This document shows positions 37,209 to 47,869 of a DNA stretch of 64,000 bases, one piece after another. The stretch comes from Rhabditophanes sp. KR3021 (lineage: Eukaryota > Nematoda > Chromadorea > Rhabditida > Alloionematidae). Location of the stretch: positions 5,766,001 to 5,830,000 of the forward strand of contig CAUJLY010000001.1 in NCBI GenBank assembly GCA_963281155.1. The letters run 5' to 3'. The stretch's first letter is position 1, and each line of letters opens with the position of its first letter. The translations under genes were made by a program, and so were the position numbers. The notes under the pieces were generated by a model that was not told where the DNA came from, ran no database searches, and saw nothing but the letters and a program-made list of their open reading frames with translations.

Positions 37209-38067
37209 TATTTGTATCATGATAAATAATAAAATATTTGTACTATTGGATACTTTCAGGTCTAAATCATGCACATAAACGGGTGTATCTAATGAAAATT
37301 AAGGAATTAATTTTGAGCAATAAGGTATTAGGATAAGCTTATGTCTACCTGAGATAACAAATTAGTCAGTCATATGAAATAAGTAGCATAGCACTCTTTA
37401 TATGTAGGTAACACTAAAAAGACACGAAGTTGATGAGATCTTAAATGAATGTATTGCTTAAATGTAAAAGTAAAATAAAAATGTTGTGGATTTTTTTCAA
37501 ATTATTAATAAAGAAAATGAATTCCATATTTATGGGATACTCACTCAAGTGCATTTTTGCATTTTGTTAAAAAGACAATAAAAAGTATTTAATTGCTTTT
37601 TTAAGTTGCACTCTTACATTATTTCCATCATATAAGGCGCCACATTTCTTCTTGTTCATATGTATTGAACCCTGACACACAATGATACCAAATACATCTG
37701 CCGACTGTATATTTTAACATGCCAGACTTAAAAAGTAAGCTGTTCATTAATACAAACTCTAGTATAACAGTTATTATACACATCCTGATATTCTATTCGC
37801 TATACAAAAATTGATGACTTGCTATCAGAAAAATACTTTATCTAAGGAAAATAGCCGAAAGTTGGCATATTCACTCAAGTTATTGAAAGGACATGCTTCC
37901 CTTTACCGAATGACTAAAAAAAATTACAAAAATTTGAAAGGTAACATTTAATTTGACATTATTTACTTTACTTGGTTTTAGAAACAATTATTAAGAACTA
38001 TCAAAATATGGAGAAATGCTATCAATAGAACATTTTATTATTTATGACAATAAATTTTTAAACCCGA
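37209..38067. other. Convergent intergenic spacer, no gene seen
   Basis: AT-rich sequence between the convergent 3' ends of the secreted repeat protein and WDR20. No open frame or repeat worth naming. Confidence 0.6.
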
Positions 38068-40700
38068 TCACTGACTATCGTCAAAATTACTCAAATCATT
38101 GTTACCATCCGGCCTTTTCCAACAACTGACGTATCCTTCCTGACAAACTGTGATAATACAGTTTTTTCTAAAACATACTGCGGTCAATCTGTCTTGAGCG
38201 ATTTTTTTACAATTAAAAGGTTCAATCGTCGGTACTTGATCCATTCTTGGACACAATGTACTACCAAATAAACTCTTTCCATAATCTTCATATCTTGTCG
38301 CTTCCGATGTATTCAATTCTTTTTCAGCATTGGCTAAATTTTTACCACTTTTAACACCAAAAGAAAACACTTTCCTCTTCTTTTTGACTTTATTCTTGTC
38401 TTTGTTTTCTGCTGGAATTAGACCTTTTGCATCTTCTTCATTAATCGAGGTAGATATAGCCGTAACAAAGGCGGTGGATCGTTGTCGTTGTGATGAATAA
38501 TCAAAGGGGGTTAATATAACATCTTCGGGTATTTCCCATAAGCAAATGCTAGTGTCAAATGAAACACTTCCTATTCTATAGTTCATCTCAAAATAAGGGT
38601 CCACCACTTTGGCTCCTACATACTTTCTGTATTCCAAATCATCAAAGTTGACTAATTTTCTTTTTCTAGCTTCTGCTTCAGTGACTGTCCGTACCGGGTC
38701 AAAATTTACTTGAGAAACCCACGACTTGTGTCCTTGGCCACGACAAATTACACGCTTTTCTGAAATAACATTATTAATCACTTTACTTATTTATATAATT
38801 ACCTTTTAAACTATAAATAGTTATCATGTCATCTTCCCCTCCAACGGCAATTAATTTCGCATCCGGGGACCTGTATTTCATAAAATGTTAGTATTAATGC
38901 AATATTTAAGTGTTTAAAATTTTTAAGTATGTGGTGATTGTATATGAATTGCTCTTTAGTTTTTGTTGATTCAAAACATGAATATTAGCTAAAAGGCATT
39001 TACATGTCATTATGTTTAGCACTAATTTAGTTACTCATTCATTTCAGTTGCACAACACCGCACTCAATATTTGGTGTTATTTGATTTAAAATGGCCGAGA
39101 ATTCAAGAAAAGAGATAAAGAAACAGATCGTGCATTGAGTGAAGATTTAGCACGACAAGCTAATTTGGAAGAGAAGCCTAATATCAAGGTTTCAAGAATT
39201 GTCAACAGTGCCCCTTTTGTAGAAGTAAATCGTTTGTCGATAGAGATATATTTAAATAGTCTATCAACTTATTAATCCTTCCCCTTTAGCCAATGCTGAT
39301 CTTGTTGGCGGAAAAGCTGCTGAAAAATGTCTTGATAGAAGTTGGTGAGTTAATATGACAGCAGTTGGTCAAGTATTTGAAGGAAGGATTAAGTAATGAG
39401 TTCAATACGGACAATAAATGGAAGGACTTAGATGCTTTGAAAGCAGATTATGTTGTATATTGTTTCATGGGAAAGGACAATAAGCCTTACTACATTGGTA
39501 TGACTAGCAATAAATACAAAAGATTTATTTTACACAAAGTTGAAGCTGCTGCAGCTGAATTCAGGAAGTCCAAGAAGCCTAAGAAAGTTGTCAAGATGTG
39601 GGAAGATTTCAAGAATGGAAAAGGATTCGTTGAATTTTTATGTTGGAGCAGTTGAATTAAGAAAGCCTTCTTATGCTAAAAACGACTGTTTTAAGAAAGC
39701 TTTTTAAATCTATCTAATTATATATATTTACCACCCTTGTTTTACCAAGCGACACTTAAAAATCCACCGAAGTAAGATTTCATTTGGTGTAATAGATCCA
39801 TCGTTGTAAAATTGAAGACCCTCAAATATCCATCTTGGGAAACAATCGCCAGTAAAATATGTTCACTATTTTCAGTTTTCGCAAACTCAAATTGTTGAAT
39901 TGAACTTTTGCCAACTGTCCACTTATAAATCGGATTCCTAGCTGATTTTAATTTACAAGTATATACAATAAAATCTTGCTGTTGCTTAAGAACTTGGTAA
40001 TTTGGTGTTGGAGAAGCACATACTAAATCAGAATCGTATACGTATAGATTTCCTGATGCATGAGCAACCAAGAAGCATGTTGGTTGATCAGGTATCCATT
40101 TTATACACGTAGCAGCGGACTGTTCTAAACTTCTATCTTCGTTAAAAAGACGCGAGTTGGGAGCATCCTTCTGAAGCGGATCAAGCATTTGAATTTGACC
40201 CGCCGAAAATGCAACAATGAGTCTAAAAAATTATTTACTTTAATTGAATATCCGACTTACGGACAACTGTTTTGCTGGGATGTTTCTTGATTAATATCAT
40301 GACAGCTAGGAAATGTCCCTTTATACATTCTTTTGTCAACCGATTTAATTAGCTCCAAGGTAGGATTCTTTTCATCAAAATCAAAAATCAATAGTTCACG
40401 GCCAATGTTAAAGCATATTCTGGACCAGTTTTCAGTAACATTTGCAAATGAGATCCGAATAGGTAAGTTAGGCAGACTGCTTCCAGGCGGAGCTCCTCTA
40501 TTATCTGCAGCTAATTTAGTAGGCGATTTACTATAATCATAGATGATGCTTTGCAAATAAAATCCTTCTCTGGTAAATATTTTTTTATCAATATCCTCAT
40601 GATTAGAAGTACCATTTAATAGGATATGTTCGTTGGAATTGAAGGAGTCATTTCGTGAAGTTGATGGCAACCCTCTATTACCATAATAGGGATTTTGCAT
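38068..40700 (-). CDS. WDR20: WDR20/DMWD-type WD40 protein
   Basis: Exons 40700-40261, 40222-39746, 38870-38803 and 38759-38068 encode 558 residues, close to human WDR20 length. Diagnostic segments are CIKWIPDQPTCFLVAHASGN, LLAIVSQDGYLRVFNF, SYFGGFLSVAWSPDAKLIAV, GGEDDMITIYSLK, GQGHKSWVSQVNFDP and SFDTSICLWEIPEDV, i.e. consecutive WD40 blades. In other animals WDR20 binds the USP12/USP46-UAF1 deubiquitinases and activates them; the same role is inferred here. Intron 2 (39745-38871) carries an antisense GIY-YIG fragment. The start follows a 3' splice-like site, ctgattag, on the minus strand. Confidence 0.93.
39091..39665 (+). pseudogene. GIY-YIG family fragment (5' half) in WDR20 intron 2
   Basis: Antisense in the 875-bp intron of WDR20. 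A possible start (MAENSRKEIKKQIVH) lies at 39091, a finger remnant CPFC near 39200, and then an open frame 39365-39655 with VKYLKEGLSN, DYVVYCFMGKDNKPYYIGMT, HKVEAAAAEF and KKVVKMWEDFKNGKG. These match residues 113-202 of the intact copy ([34 protein letters not shown]). The copy stops before the Glu-bearing helix; the second half is missing. It is a truncated pseudogene. Confidence 0.8.
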
Positions 40701-41268
40701 GTTTGTCAGTCTAATCAGTATAAAACCAATTATCTACCCATAATATAACGTGTGCTTTATAAAGCGATAGCTTAGCTTATTTTACAAATAAAGTTAAATA
40801 GATCGTTATTTTATGATTATTTAGTAAAAATAATACTTTGTTTGTTGTTCCTCGACAAAATATAAGTCTTCGAAAGAAACAAATTCAATAGAATAGAGTA
40901 CTAGTTTCTCAGTTCAATTAGCTGCAATTTTAATTCCAATTTCGTGGTGAGATTCTTTTGGCTAACTTGTTTGCATCTCATTGGAAAAACGTCTTCATTT
41001 AAATCGGTGGTATATTTTGTTGGTGTGTATTTAGAATCATCAACCGCACAATATTATGGTTGTTATTAAATTCATGACTACTATCTTACAAAATATACTT
41101 ATTTATGGTATTATGATCACCTCCCTTACATTTCACCATTATTAGCGTTTTGAATTATGTTACCTGTACTTTGTTTTGTTCGTGAATACAATACGTCGTT
41201 TTAAATTTTGTTGTCCATCTCTATTAACATAAGTTCGTTTATTTTCAGGTTATTTCACATATTTACCG
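40701..41268. other. Divergent spacer between WDR20 and RAMAC-like gene
   Basis: A 568-bp AT-rich region between divergent starts, probably a shared promoter region. Near its right end tttattttcag at about 41239-41249 is a 3' splice-like site 19 bp before the ATG at 41269, either a trans-splice acceptor or the end of a 5' UTR intron. Confidence 0.5.
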
Positions 41269-41799
41269 ATGTCTGTTATTGAAGCTAATCAGCCGGAAAC
41301 GACTTCTGAAGCCGTTGTTTTTTCTGATGACTTAATAATACCACCAACGACAGAGGCAACAAGCTCAATCCATATTATCAAAGCTATACCAAATGAGAAG
41401 ACAAAGGGTGAGAACTCTTATGTAAATACAAGCAACATAGAAGAATATAATACTCTCTTTGCAAATAGATATTCCGTTGAAGACGATGAGTACAAGTTGA
41501 ATGCTGAACGCGGCATCGGAGCCCCCCACATCCAACACAACTACTATCCAAGAGACAATTCCTTCCAGAATAGGAGAGGTAGCAATGATAGGCGAAATTG
41601 GAATAGGAATGATTCAAGGGGACGTGATAACAGACCTAGCTGGAACAGAAATGACTCGAGAGGAGGTTATCATACTAATAACAGCCACAATAGCAGTAAA
41701 GACTATAGAAACGATAATAATTATGATCGCAAACGCCATCACCAAGATGATCGCCACCAAGACAATTATGGTAAAAGAAATAACAATAGTCGATATTAG
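41269..41799 (+). CDS. RAMAC: RNMT-activating mini-protein-like (RAMAC/RAM)
   Basis: A single-exon frame of 176 residues. Residues about 62-80 (EYNTLFANRYSVEDDEYKLN) match the activation segment of RAMAC, which has a Y-x2-[ML]-F-A-x-R-[FY]-[TS]-x-x-D-x-E-Y pattern. The C-terminal half is Arg/Asn/Asp/Gly-rich (repeats such as NWNRNDSRGRDNRP), like the RNA-binding tail of the family. RAMAC binds and activates the mRNA cap guanine-N7 methyltransferase in the nucleus. The protein is longer than the vertebrate one (about 118 residues), mainly at the N-terminus. SAE1 follows 152 bp downstream on the same strand. Confidence 0.8.
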   Translation: MSVIEANQPETTSEAVVFSDDLIIPPTTEATSSIHIIKAIPNEKTKGENSYVNTSNIEEYNTLFANRYSVEDDEYKLNAERGIGAPHIQHNYYPRDNSFQNRRGSNDRRNWNRNDSRGRDNRPSWNRNDSRGGYHTNNSHNSSKDYRNDNNYDRKRHHQDDRHQDNYGKRNNNSRY

Positions 41800-41929
41800 T
41801 TTCGCTAATATGTAATTTACCACTTTAATACCTAATAAACTGTTTTTTTTGTTGTGGTTTCAAATTTTAATCTGTTTTAATCAAATAATTATCTTTAATT
41901 TGTTCTTTGTACTTATTATATTCAACTTT

Positions 41930-41951
41930 TTGTTTAAATGTTTAGTTCATA
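41930..41951 (+). promoter_or_regulatory. Possible trans-splice acceptor before SAE1
   Basis: The sequence tttttgtttaaatgtttag ends at 41945, six bases before the SAE1 ATG at 41952. A 3' splice site at this place, with no donor in the short spacer after the RAMAC stop, suits spliced-leader addition to a downstream operon gene, as in nematodes. Confidence 0.45.
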
Positions 41952-43034
41952 ATGGTTCATGAGACAGTCAAGATTTCGGCAGATGAAGAGCAATTGTATG
42001 ATCGTCAAATTCGACTGTGGGGTCTTGATGCCCAAAACAAACTTAGGAATGCATCTGTTTTAATTATTGGTGTGACTGGACTGGGAGCGGAAGTGGCCAA
42101 AACATTAATTCTCGCCGGAGTCTATCAAGTGTCTTTAGTTGACAAAGATGTCGTTGCTGCTCATGAAATGGAAAGCAACTTCTTCATTAGTCCAGAAGAT
42201 GTTGGGAAAAATGTAGGTCCATTAAATAATTTTAAATAACCTAAGCTATTTTAGCGTGCTGAAGCTTCCTTTGAAAGTTTGCAAAAGTTAAATCCATTAG
42301 TCAAGTTAACCGTTGAAAACTTTGATAGTCTTTCCGATGATGACTTTTTGAAGTCCTTTGAGCTTGTTATTGTTCTTGATCAGATTTACAACTTAACCAA
42401 AGCAATTAACAATAAATGCCGTGCTGACAACATTAAATTTCAAGCTGGTGGTGTTTATGGGTGGATTGGTTATGCATTTACGGATTATAATAAGAAGCCG
42501 TTTATGGTCAAAAAAGAAATCGATATTGACTGCTATGATGATTCAAAAACGAATGGAGTTAATGGTGACATACCTTCCATCAAGGTTACTGATGAACCCG
42601 AGATGGAAGAAAAACAATTTGAGTTTACCTCTTATGAAGAGACGTTAAATTTCGTTTTTGACTTCAAAAATATGAAGGCTAGCGCCAAAAGAAAGTTTCC
42701 ATTTAGATTTCCCTTGATTCAAGCTTGTGTACAATTGGGAGAAAATGAAGGACCTTCCGCTCTTAAGGAAACATATGAAACATGGTTGGAGCAAAATGGT
42801 TACGCCGACGCAAGATTAAATATTGACGACGACAAATACAAATTTTATCGTATGCCTCAACTTGGCTTAGCCACAAGCGTTCTTGGAGGAATGATTGGGC
42901 AACAAGCAATCTCTGTTGTTTCTCAAGACTCTTTTAAGATCAAAAATTTTTTCATTTATTCTCCTGACAAAGATGGCGGCCTTGTTTATGATATTCCAAA
43001 ACAATATAAGCAATTTGCTGCAACTCAACAGTAG
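41952..43034 (+). CDS. SAE1: SUMO-activating enzyme subunit 1 (Aos1)
   Basis: Exons 41952-42212 and 42255-43034 encode 346 residues, about the same length as human SAE1. The start region EEQLYDRQIRLWGLDAQNKL and the nucleotide-binding loop VLIIGVTGLGAEVAKTLILA are typical of E1-like adenylating subunits; SNFFISPEDVGKN follows. There is no catalytic cysteine domain, as expected for the Aos1 half, which pairs with UBA2 to activate SUMO. The end contains LGLATSVLGGMIGQQAI, the conserved C-terminal adenylation-domain helix. Confidence 0.96.
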
Positions 43035-43246
43035 GTATTTTAATTCATTTTTAACGTGTATTTATTATTACCCATCAGTGTTATCATTGTCCTCTTAATT
43101 TCCTTTATTTTTTGAATATTTTGTGGTGAATCAAAATAAATAATGTATGACATCGAATAACAATATATTTTTTATTTTGTAGAAATCTTTATATTAATTT
43201 GCAATATGATCTAATATAGCTATTAAAACTACACATTTAAAAATAC

Positions 43247-44828
43247 TTAAGCTTCTTTGATACCATTTTCAATGATACGATGATCGTTAATTTTAGAAAC
43301 TTCAATAATAAAGTGCACTAGTAGGATTGGCGTTGGTATTGTAAAAAAGTGAAATAAAGAATGAGCATCAATGGTATGAAAGAAAGGAGGAAAGTCAAAT
43401 ACTTCACAGACAATGGCAATACTTGTTATGACAAGCATGCCTAATAATAACTTAGTAGCTTGTTTGTAATAATAATTACGATAATTTTTGATTATCCAGT
43501 AGATGTATATAGAAAATGTAAAGGTTGTTAGTGACAAGCAAACTTTCATATTGTATCCGTATACTTTTGACGTTATCAAGTAATATAAGTGATTAATGCC
43601 AAAACAAATGAGGGAAAACGTCACCAGTTGCCAAATTAGTTTTGAGTTTTTATTGCTTCTAATTGAGTAGGAAAATTGAAATGAAAGTGCTCCGTAAAAT
43701 GCAAATGTGATTAGTATGAATGCGGCTGAGTAGTCTAATAATTCAGTCTGCCAGCAATCAAAGGAATGAAAGGTGGCAGATGCGATCCATGTTATTATAC
43801 CGAACACTCCATAAAATTCATACACCTTCCTCAATGGATCTCTTCTAGACACGTATTTTTGAATATTTTTAAACAAATAGTAACATGACATTAAATTAAG
43901 TATTGAAAATAAAGTCGAGGCTGGTTCTTGTATCAGGACAAAGTGATTATAAGGTAGTTGAAATTGTATTGCTGCGAAAGGCCATTTTCCAAGAAACTGA
44001 GGTACTTGATAGTTATATTTTTGATACAAATCGACTGTCAACCACATGCATGCATATCTACATCTAAAGCATTCCTTAATGGTCCAAATTATAAATTAAA
44101 TATTTATGTAAAAAGTTTAAATGTTTTTTTATTTTAAGTTATTGTGTTAGTGAAACACTCTATGAACTCTGGTCTTCAATCAAAGTTAATGATGAAGACA
44201 AAAAAGCTGTTTTGTCTATCTAATGATCGACCCAAGATTTGTGTATAAGAACTGGAACAAAGTTAGAGTCAAGGAAGTATTCACTAAGTGGGCGAAATAG
44301 ACGACTTTGCCAAACGAATGTCGAACCATGGATCAAAGTTTGAACATGCTGATGAATTATATATGCTGTTTGATCAAAAAAGAAGTAATGTGGGACAAGG
44401 CATCTGATAATAAGAGCATTATCGTACTAAAAATGTGGTACCAGTCAAAAGAAGTTGGAAAAAATATTGAGTCTTCCCAATTGATGCCTAAGAGTACAAC
44501 TCATAAACTCTGATTCAGGAACAGCATCATATGTTTCCAAATATAAATGATAAAATCACGAATCTTTTCCTAGGAGAATTCTTTGAAGCTAGTAGTGATA
44601 TTAAACTTGATAATTATATCCAATTTTTTAAAAACTCTTAATTTGTAATCTTTAGTTTAATAAACGTACCCTCGTAGTCCATTTATAATCTGAATCATTG
44701 ATTGGACAGTCAAATTTTGATTGACATTCTTTTATACAACTTTTAAACGGTGCGGATGCATCCCCGAGTGAAGTATGAACAGGCTTATGCCATATAATAA
44801 AAAATAAAATAATTTCCGCAATTCGCAT
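43247..44828 (-). CDS. PGAP3: PGAP3/Per1, GPI-anchor remodelling phospholipase
   Basis: Exons 44828-44670 and 44074-43247 encode 328 residues (human PGAP3 about 320). An N-terminal signal peptide is followed by a Cys-rich luminal part (SCIKECQSKFDC, then ECFRCRYACMW across the junction). The CREST-type membrane domain has VPQFLGKWPF, LIQEPASTLFSILN, ASATFHSFDCWQTELLDY and LLELLDFPP-like EVFDFPPFFHTIDAHSLFHF, containing the His/Asp residues expected for the metal site. The protein removes the sn-2 acyl chain of GPI anchors in the Golgi during fatty-acid remodelling. Intron 1 (44669-44075) carries an antisense GIY-YIG fragment. Confidence 0.93.
44140..44570 (+). pseudogene. GIY-YIG family fragment (3' half) in PGAP3 intron 1
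   Basis: Antisense inside the 595-bp intron. In three frames it reads SIKVNDEDKK (about 44175), DDFAKRMSNHGSKFEHADEL and FDQK (about 44300-44385), SIIVLKMW (about 44415) and NIESS, then NSDSGTASYVSKYK (about 44512-44560). These align in order with the second GIY-YIG domain of the intact copy: [60 protein letters not shown]. Frameshifts make it a pseudogene. Only the C-terminal half is present. Confidence 0.7.
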
Positions 44829-45221
44829 ATGTAAAAGCCACTAATATCTTGAAAAGAAGTTTGTCAACATATAAAGCTAGCTGGCTGGGTATTTGTCTAC
44901 TATATTCTCTCTATTATCAATAAGTATACGTTTACAATACATATTTATGTAAATATGTAGCCAACGAAAAGTGAGTAATATACAAGTTTTAAATTGATAT
45001 CCTCCATCGTGTAAAAGTTACAAAGAAATGAATTTAAAAAATATGTCCAGTGTCATGAACTTTGAATGGATTATCTATCCGTTTGCAACAATTCAATAAT
45101 CTTAAAGACAACACATTTTCCAACAACCTATTTTAATAGATCCAATTATTTGACCTCTTTTTTAAAATCTTTTGCCCGTATAAATAAGTCCGTAATCTTG
45201 TATTACCATCATAATTTAAAC
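44829..45221. other. Divergent spacer between PGAP3 and a small secreted protein
   Basis: A 393-bp AT-rich spacer between diverging genes. The frame upstream of 45222 stays open back to 45066, but its composition is not protein-like and it would place residues before the signal peptide. Confidence 0.5.
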
Positions 45222-45869
45222 ATGTTCCGCATGGACTTTCTATGTCTTTTCTTGATTCTCACTTTCACTTGCCTAACAATTGAAGATACAATACGATTTT
45301 TGGGAAAAAATCATGCTAGCTCCATCAGGCTGGAAAACTGCATTCCTGGGGATAGCTTTGTTACTAATTATTTGATATATGAGGTAATATACCTATTTCT
45401 AATTATCTTTATTTTCGCTTAGTGCCATTTTTGGGGACCGATGGTGAAGGGATATAGAATTAACGGCTGTGTACCTTCGAATAATGCAAAGGGTCTAGTT
45501 GTTCATATTGCAGCGGCATATAAAGAACCTTTGTTTTTGTATAGTTGTACTAGAGATGAAAACACTGTGATATATAAAGCCACTTGTAAGTGTTAAAATT
45601 TCCTTTTGTTTTATCAATAATTTGTAGCTTGTGCATATAATATGACTGGTTTGGCCGTGGGCGAAGTCAAAAAAATCGGACCAAAAAGATTGGAATGTAA
45701 GAAAGAGGGCGATAACTTGTATATTAAAGAAACTCGTGTACTTCATCACTTATGCAAGAAGCACAATGTCAGTGAGTGCGCTGGAATTGGAGAAAGAAGA
45801 ATATTCCCTAAATATGGGCGAGGAGTCGAAGTGGCTTATAATTCGTACAATAGAAAATTAATAGTTTAA
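45222..45869 (+). CDS. Small secreted Cys-containing protein (3 exons, 188 aa)
   Basis: Exons 45222-45383, 45423-45585 and 45628-45869. The chosen start gives MFRMDFLCLFLILTFTCLTI, a good signal peptide. The mature part has eight or more cysteines in the pattern ENCIPGDSF, YECHFWGP, NGCVPSN, LYSCTRDEN, TSCAYNMTG, LECKKEGD, HLCKKHNVSEC. The order C-x-x-x-G followed by YxC and further C resembles nematode abnormal-cell-migration-18-like fibronectin type I proteins, but only loosely. Function is unknown. It would be an extracellular protein. Confidence 0.7.
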
Positions 45870-45970
45870 ACAAATTAAATAACAACTATGCATATGTCTT
45901 TTTTATTGTTTTAATTAATACATATTAAATGACTTCGTAATAAATATCTGGAACCTGACGAGCATAATAT

Positions 45971-47628
45971 CTATTCGTTTTTCTTTTTTCGGAGATTGCT
46001 TCCGTTTGAATGAATAGCAATATTCCATTCTGAAAAGTTTTCCAAACCTGGTGCTTCATGAAATTCACTAGGTGGAGGCACCGGTACTTTGAATTTCTTC
46101 TTTCTATCATCTTCTGACAAATTCTCTCTTTTTGCTTGATTACTTTCGTTTTTTACTCGAGTGTAGTCTTGTTTCTCTGCCTGCCTTTCTATTTTCGATT
46201 CCTTTTTGTTAGTTTCCTTTTGAGGTTTATTTAAAAATGAGCAATATTGTAAAATAGACCGTTTAAAAGTAGGTGAAGAGGATTCTTTATTGGATTCTTT
46301 ACCGGATTCTTTATTTACTGATGAAGCACTGAAAAGAAGTTCAAAAAATTACTATAAAATAAATACAAAAATTACTATAAAATAAATACAAAAATTGCTA
46401 TAAAATAAATACAAAAATTACTATGAAATATAATAATTACTTCAAATAACTAAATAACTATCAAACGCAGAAGTACTTAAAAGGATACTTTGGTAATAGT
46501 CTTTTTATGGAAATGACAAATTAATAAAGACCTAAGTAGCTCCTATTTTTTATTGTTAGAGCCTTATGCCAAATAGGTAAACTACAATATAACAATATAA
46601 GTGTTATTTGTCAATAGTCATTTGGTACTATGGTTATGCAGAGTAGTTAATTATGTTTTTTTGTATAAGCATGCAATTAATAAAAAAATCAAACCGTGGA
46701 ATGTTACCTAATTATGTTTTTGTCTTTAGCAAACTTTTTCACTAAATGTTTTGTCTTGTTGATCCAAAATACTGTAAAGAGCAACGTTGATATTGAAGTA
46801 AATAGAACAAATAAAGCAATATAGGTAGCAATTGGATATTCGAGTAACAAATTTTGAAGCAAGGTTCTGTTTGCTCTGAACTGTAGCAGACCATTTCGAA
46901 TCTAAAAGCATAAATAAAAATATTGTTCATTGTTCATGTGATTAAGTATACGCACCAACAATATGTATATAACTTACTTCAATAAATCTATTTTCAATGG
47001 CAACTTCGATTCTATTAATGTCATCATTTATATTTGATATCAATCGTTCTGTAAATGTCACCCGTGTTTGCATGGAGTTATCATCTAATATACCTACCAA
47101 ATATAATGGATAAAAAAACAAATTTCTCCACCAAATTAACATCCCCTTAAACCAAGACCATTTAAGATTGATAGGTTTTTTAATCTTTGGCCACTTAATT
47201 GATCCTTTAGGTTGAAGGGTGGCAATTATAGTTTTTAATTGACGATTTGATGGTGTATCTGGTATAACAATGTCTAAATATACTCCGTAAAATGTGCCTT
47301 TTTGAAATTGGAAGTCACTCTGCAATCAAAAATGAACTTTTTTATCAAAAGAATGTTAACCTACCTCTAATAAGTTAACGGTTGCGGAATAAAAGGAGCA
47401 TATTCCTTGTCCTTTTTCTTGACATGTTTCAAAGGTAAAATCGAGAGGTTGCGTAAAATCATAAAATTGAGGTAAAAACAAGTAACGCAGTACTAAAGGA
47501 AATAGAATTGCAGATATCAGTATTAAAATAAAATGACTGATAAATTCGACTGTCAAGGTTGTTGTCAACCATGGTGGTGGTTGCAGAAATTGTGGCAACC
47601 AAGATATCCGTTTTTGATTTTGACCCAT
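45971..47628 (-). CDS. BSCL2 (seip-1): Seipin, lipid droplet biogenesis protein
   Basis: Exons 47628-47365, 47319-46978, 46901-46708 and 46328-45971 encode 385 residues. Residues about 29-50 form the first membrane helix. The luminal domain shows LDFTFETC, GICSFYSATVNLLE, GTFYGVYLDIVIPDTPSNRQ and TLQPKGS, which correspond to the seipin beta-sandwich. The second membrane helix is IATYIALFVLFTSISTLLFT in exon 3. The last exon encodes a charged cytosolic tail with PVPPPSEF. Seipin forms ER oligomers that organise lipid droplet formation. The last junction (AG|GTAACA to TTTTCAG|T) avoids a stop that unspliced reading would reach at once. A 23-bp minisatellite lies in intron 3. Confidence 0.92.
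46343..46432. repeat. 23-bp minisatellite, four units, in seipin intron 3
   Basis: The unit aaaaattactataaaataaatac recurs with 23-bp spacing. The third copy has attgc in place of attac and the fourth has atgaa in place of ataaa. It begins about 15 bp from the acceptor of seipin exon 4, so length changes would alter the spacing to the splice site. Confidence 0.85.
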
Positions 47629-47869
47629 TTATCAACGATGTTTTTGTGCTGTCTTGTCATCTCTCACTTCATGAAATCATTTGTTTATTAGCAACGTGAT
47701 TATATAGACTCTCACATGGAAGCGATGATTAAAAAGCGTTTCCCCAATGTTTGTTTGATGTTTAAATTCAGCTTGACTACTCGAATGAAAAGTTATTTAT
47801 ACAATATTATGCCCGAGTAAAAGATATTCAAGAATTGTGAATAAGATTAAGAACATTTTGAATATAAAC

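Noticed and set aside
41384..41823. Minus-strand and shifted frames over the RAMAC-like gene
   Set aside because: They are shadows of the biased Arg/Asn-rich coding sequence.
45066..45221. N-terminal extension of the small secreted protein to 45066
   Set aside because: It would bury the signal peptide behind 52 AT-rich background residues.
46708..46930. Seipin ending at the stop just after 46708 (IIR-stop)
   Set aside because: The same bases form a GT donor that joins in frame to a 119-codon charged last exon; I prefer the spliced form, though the short form remains possible.
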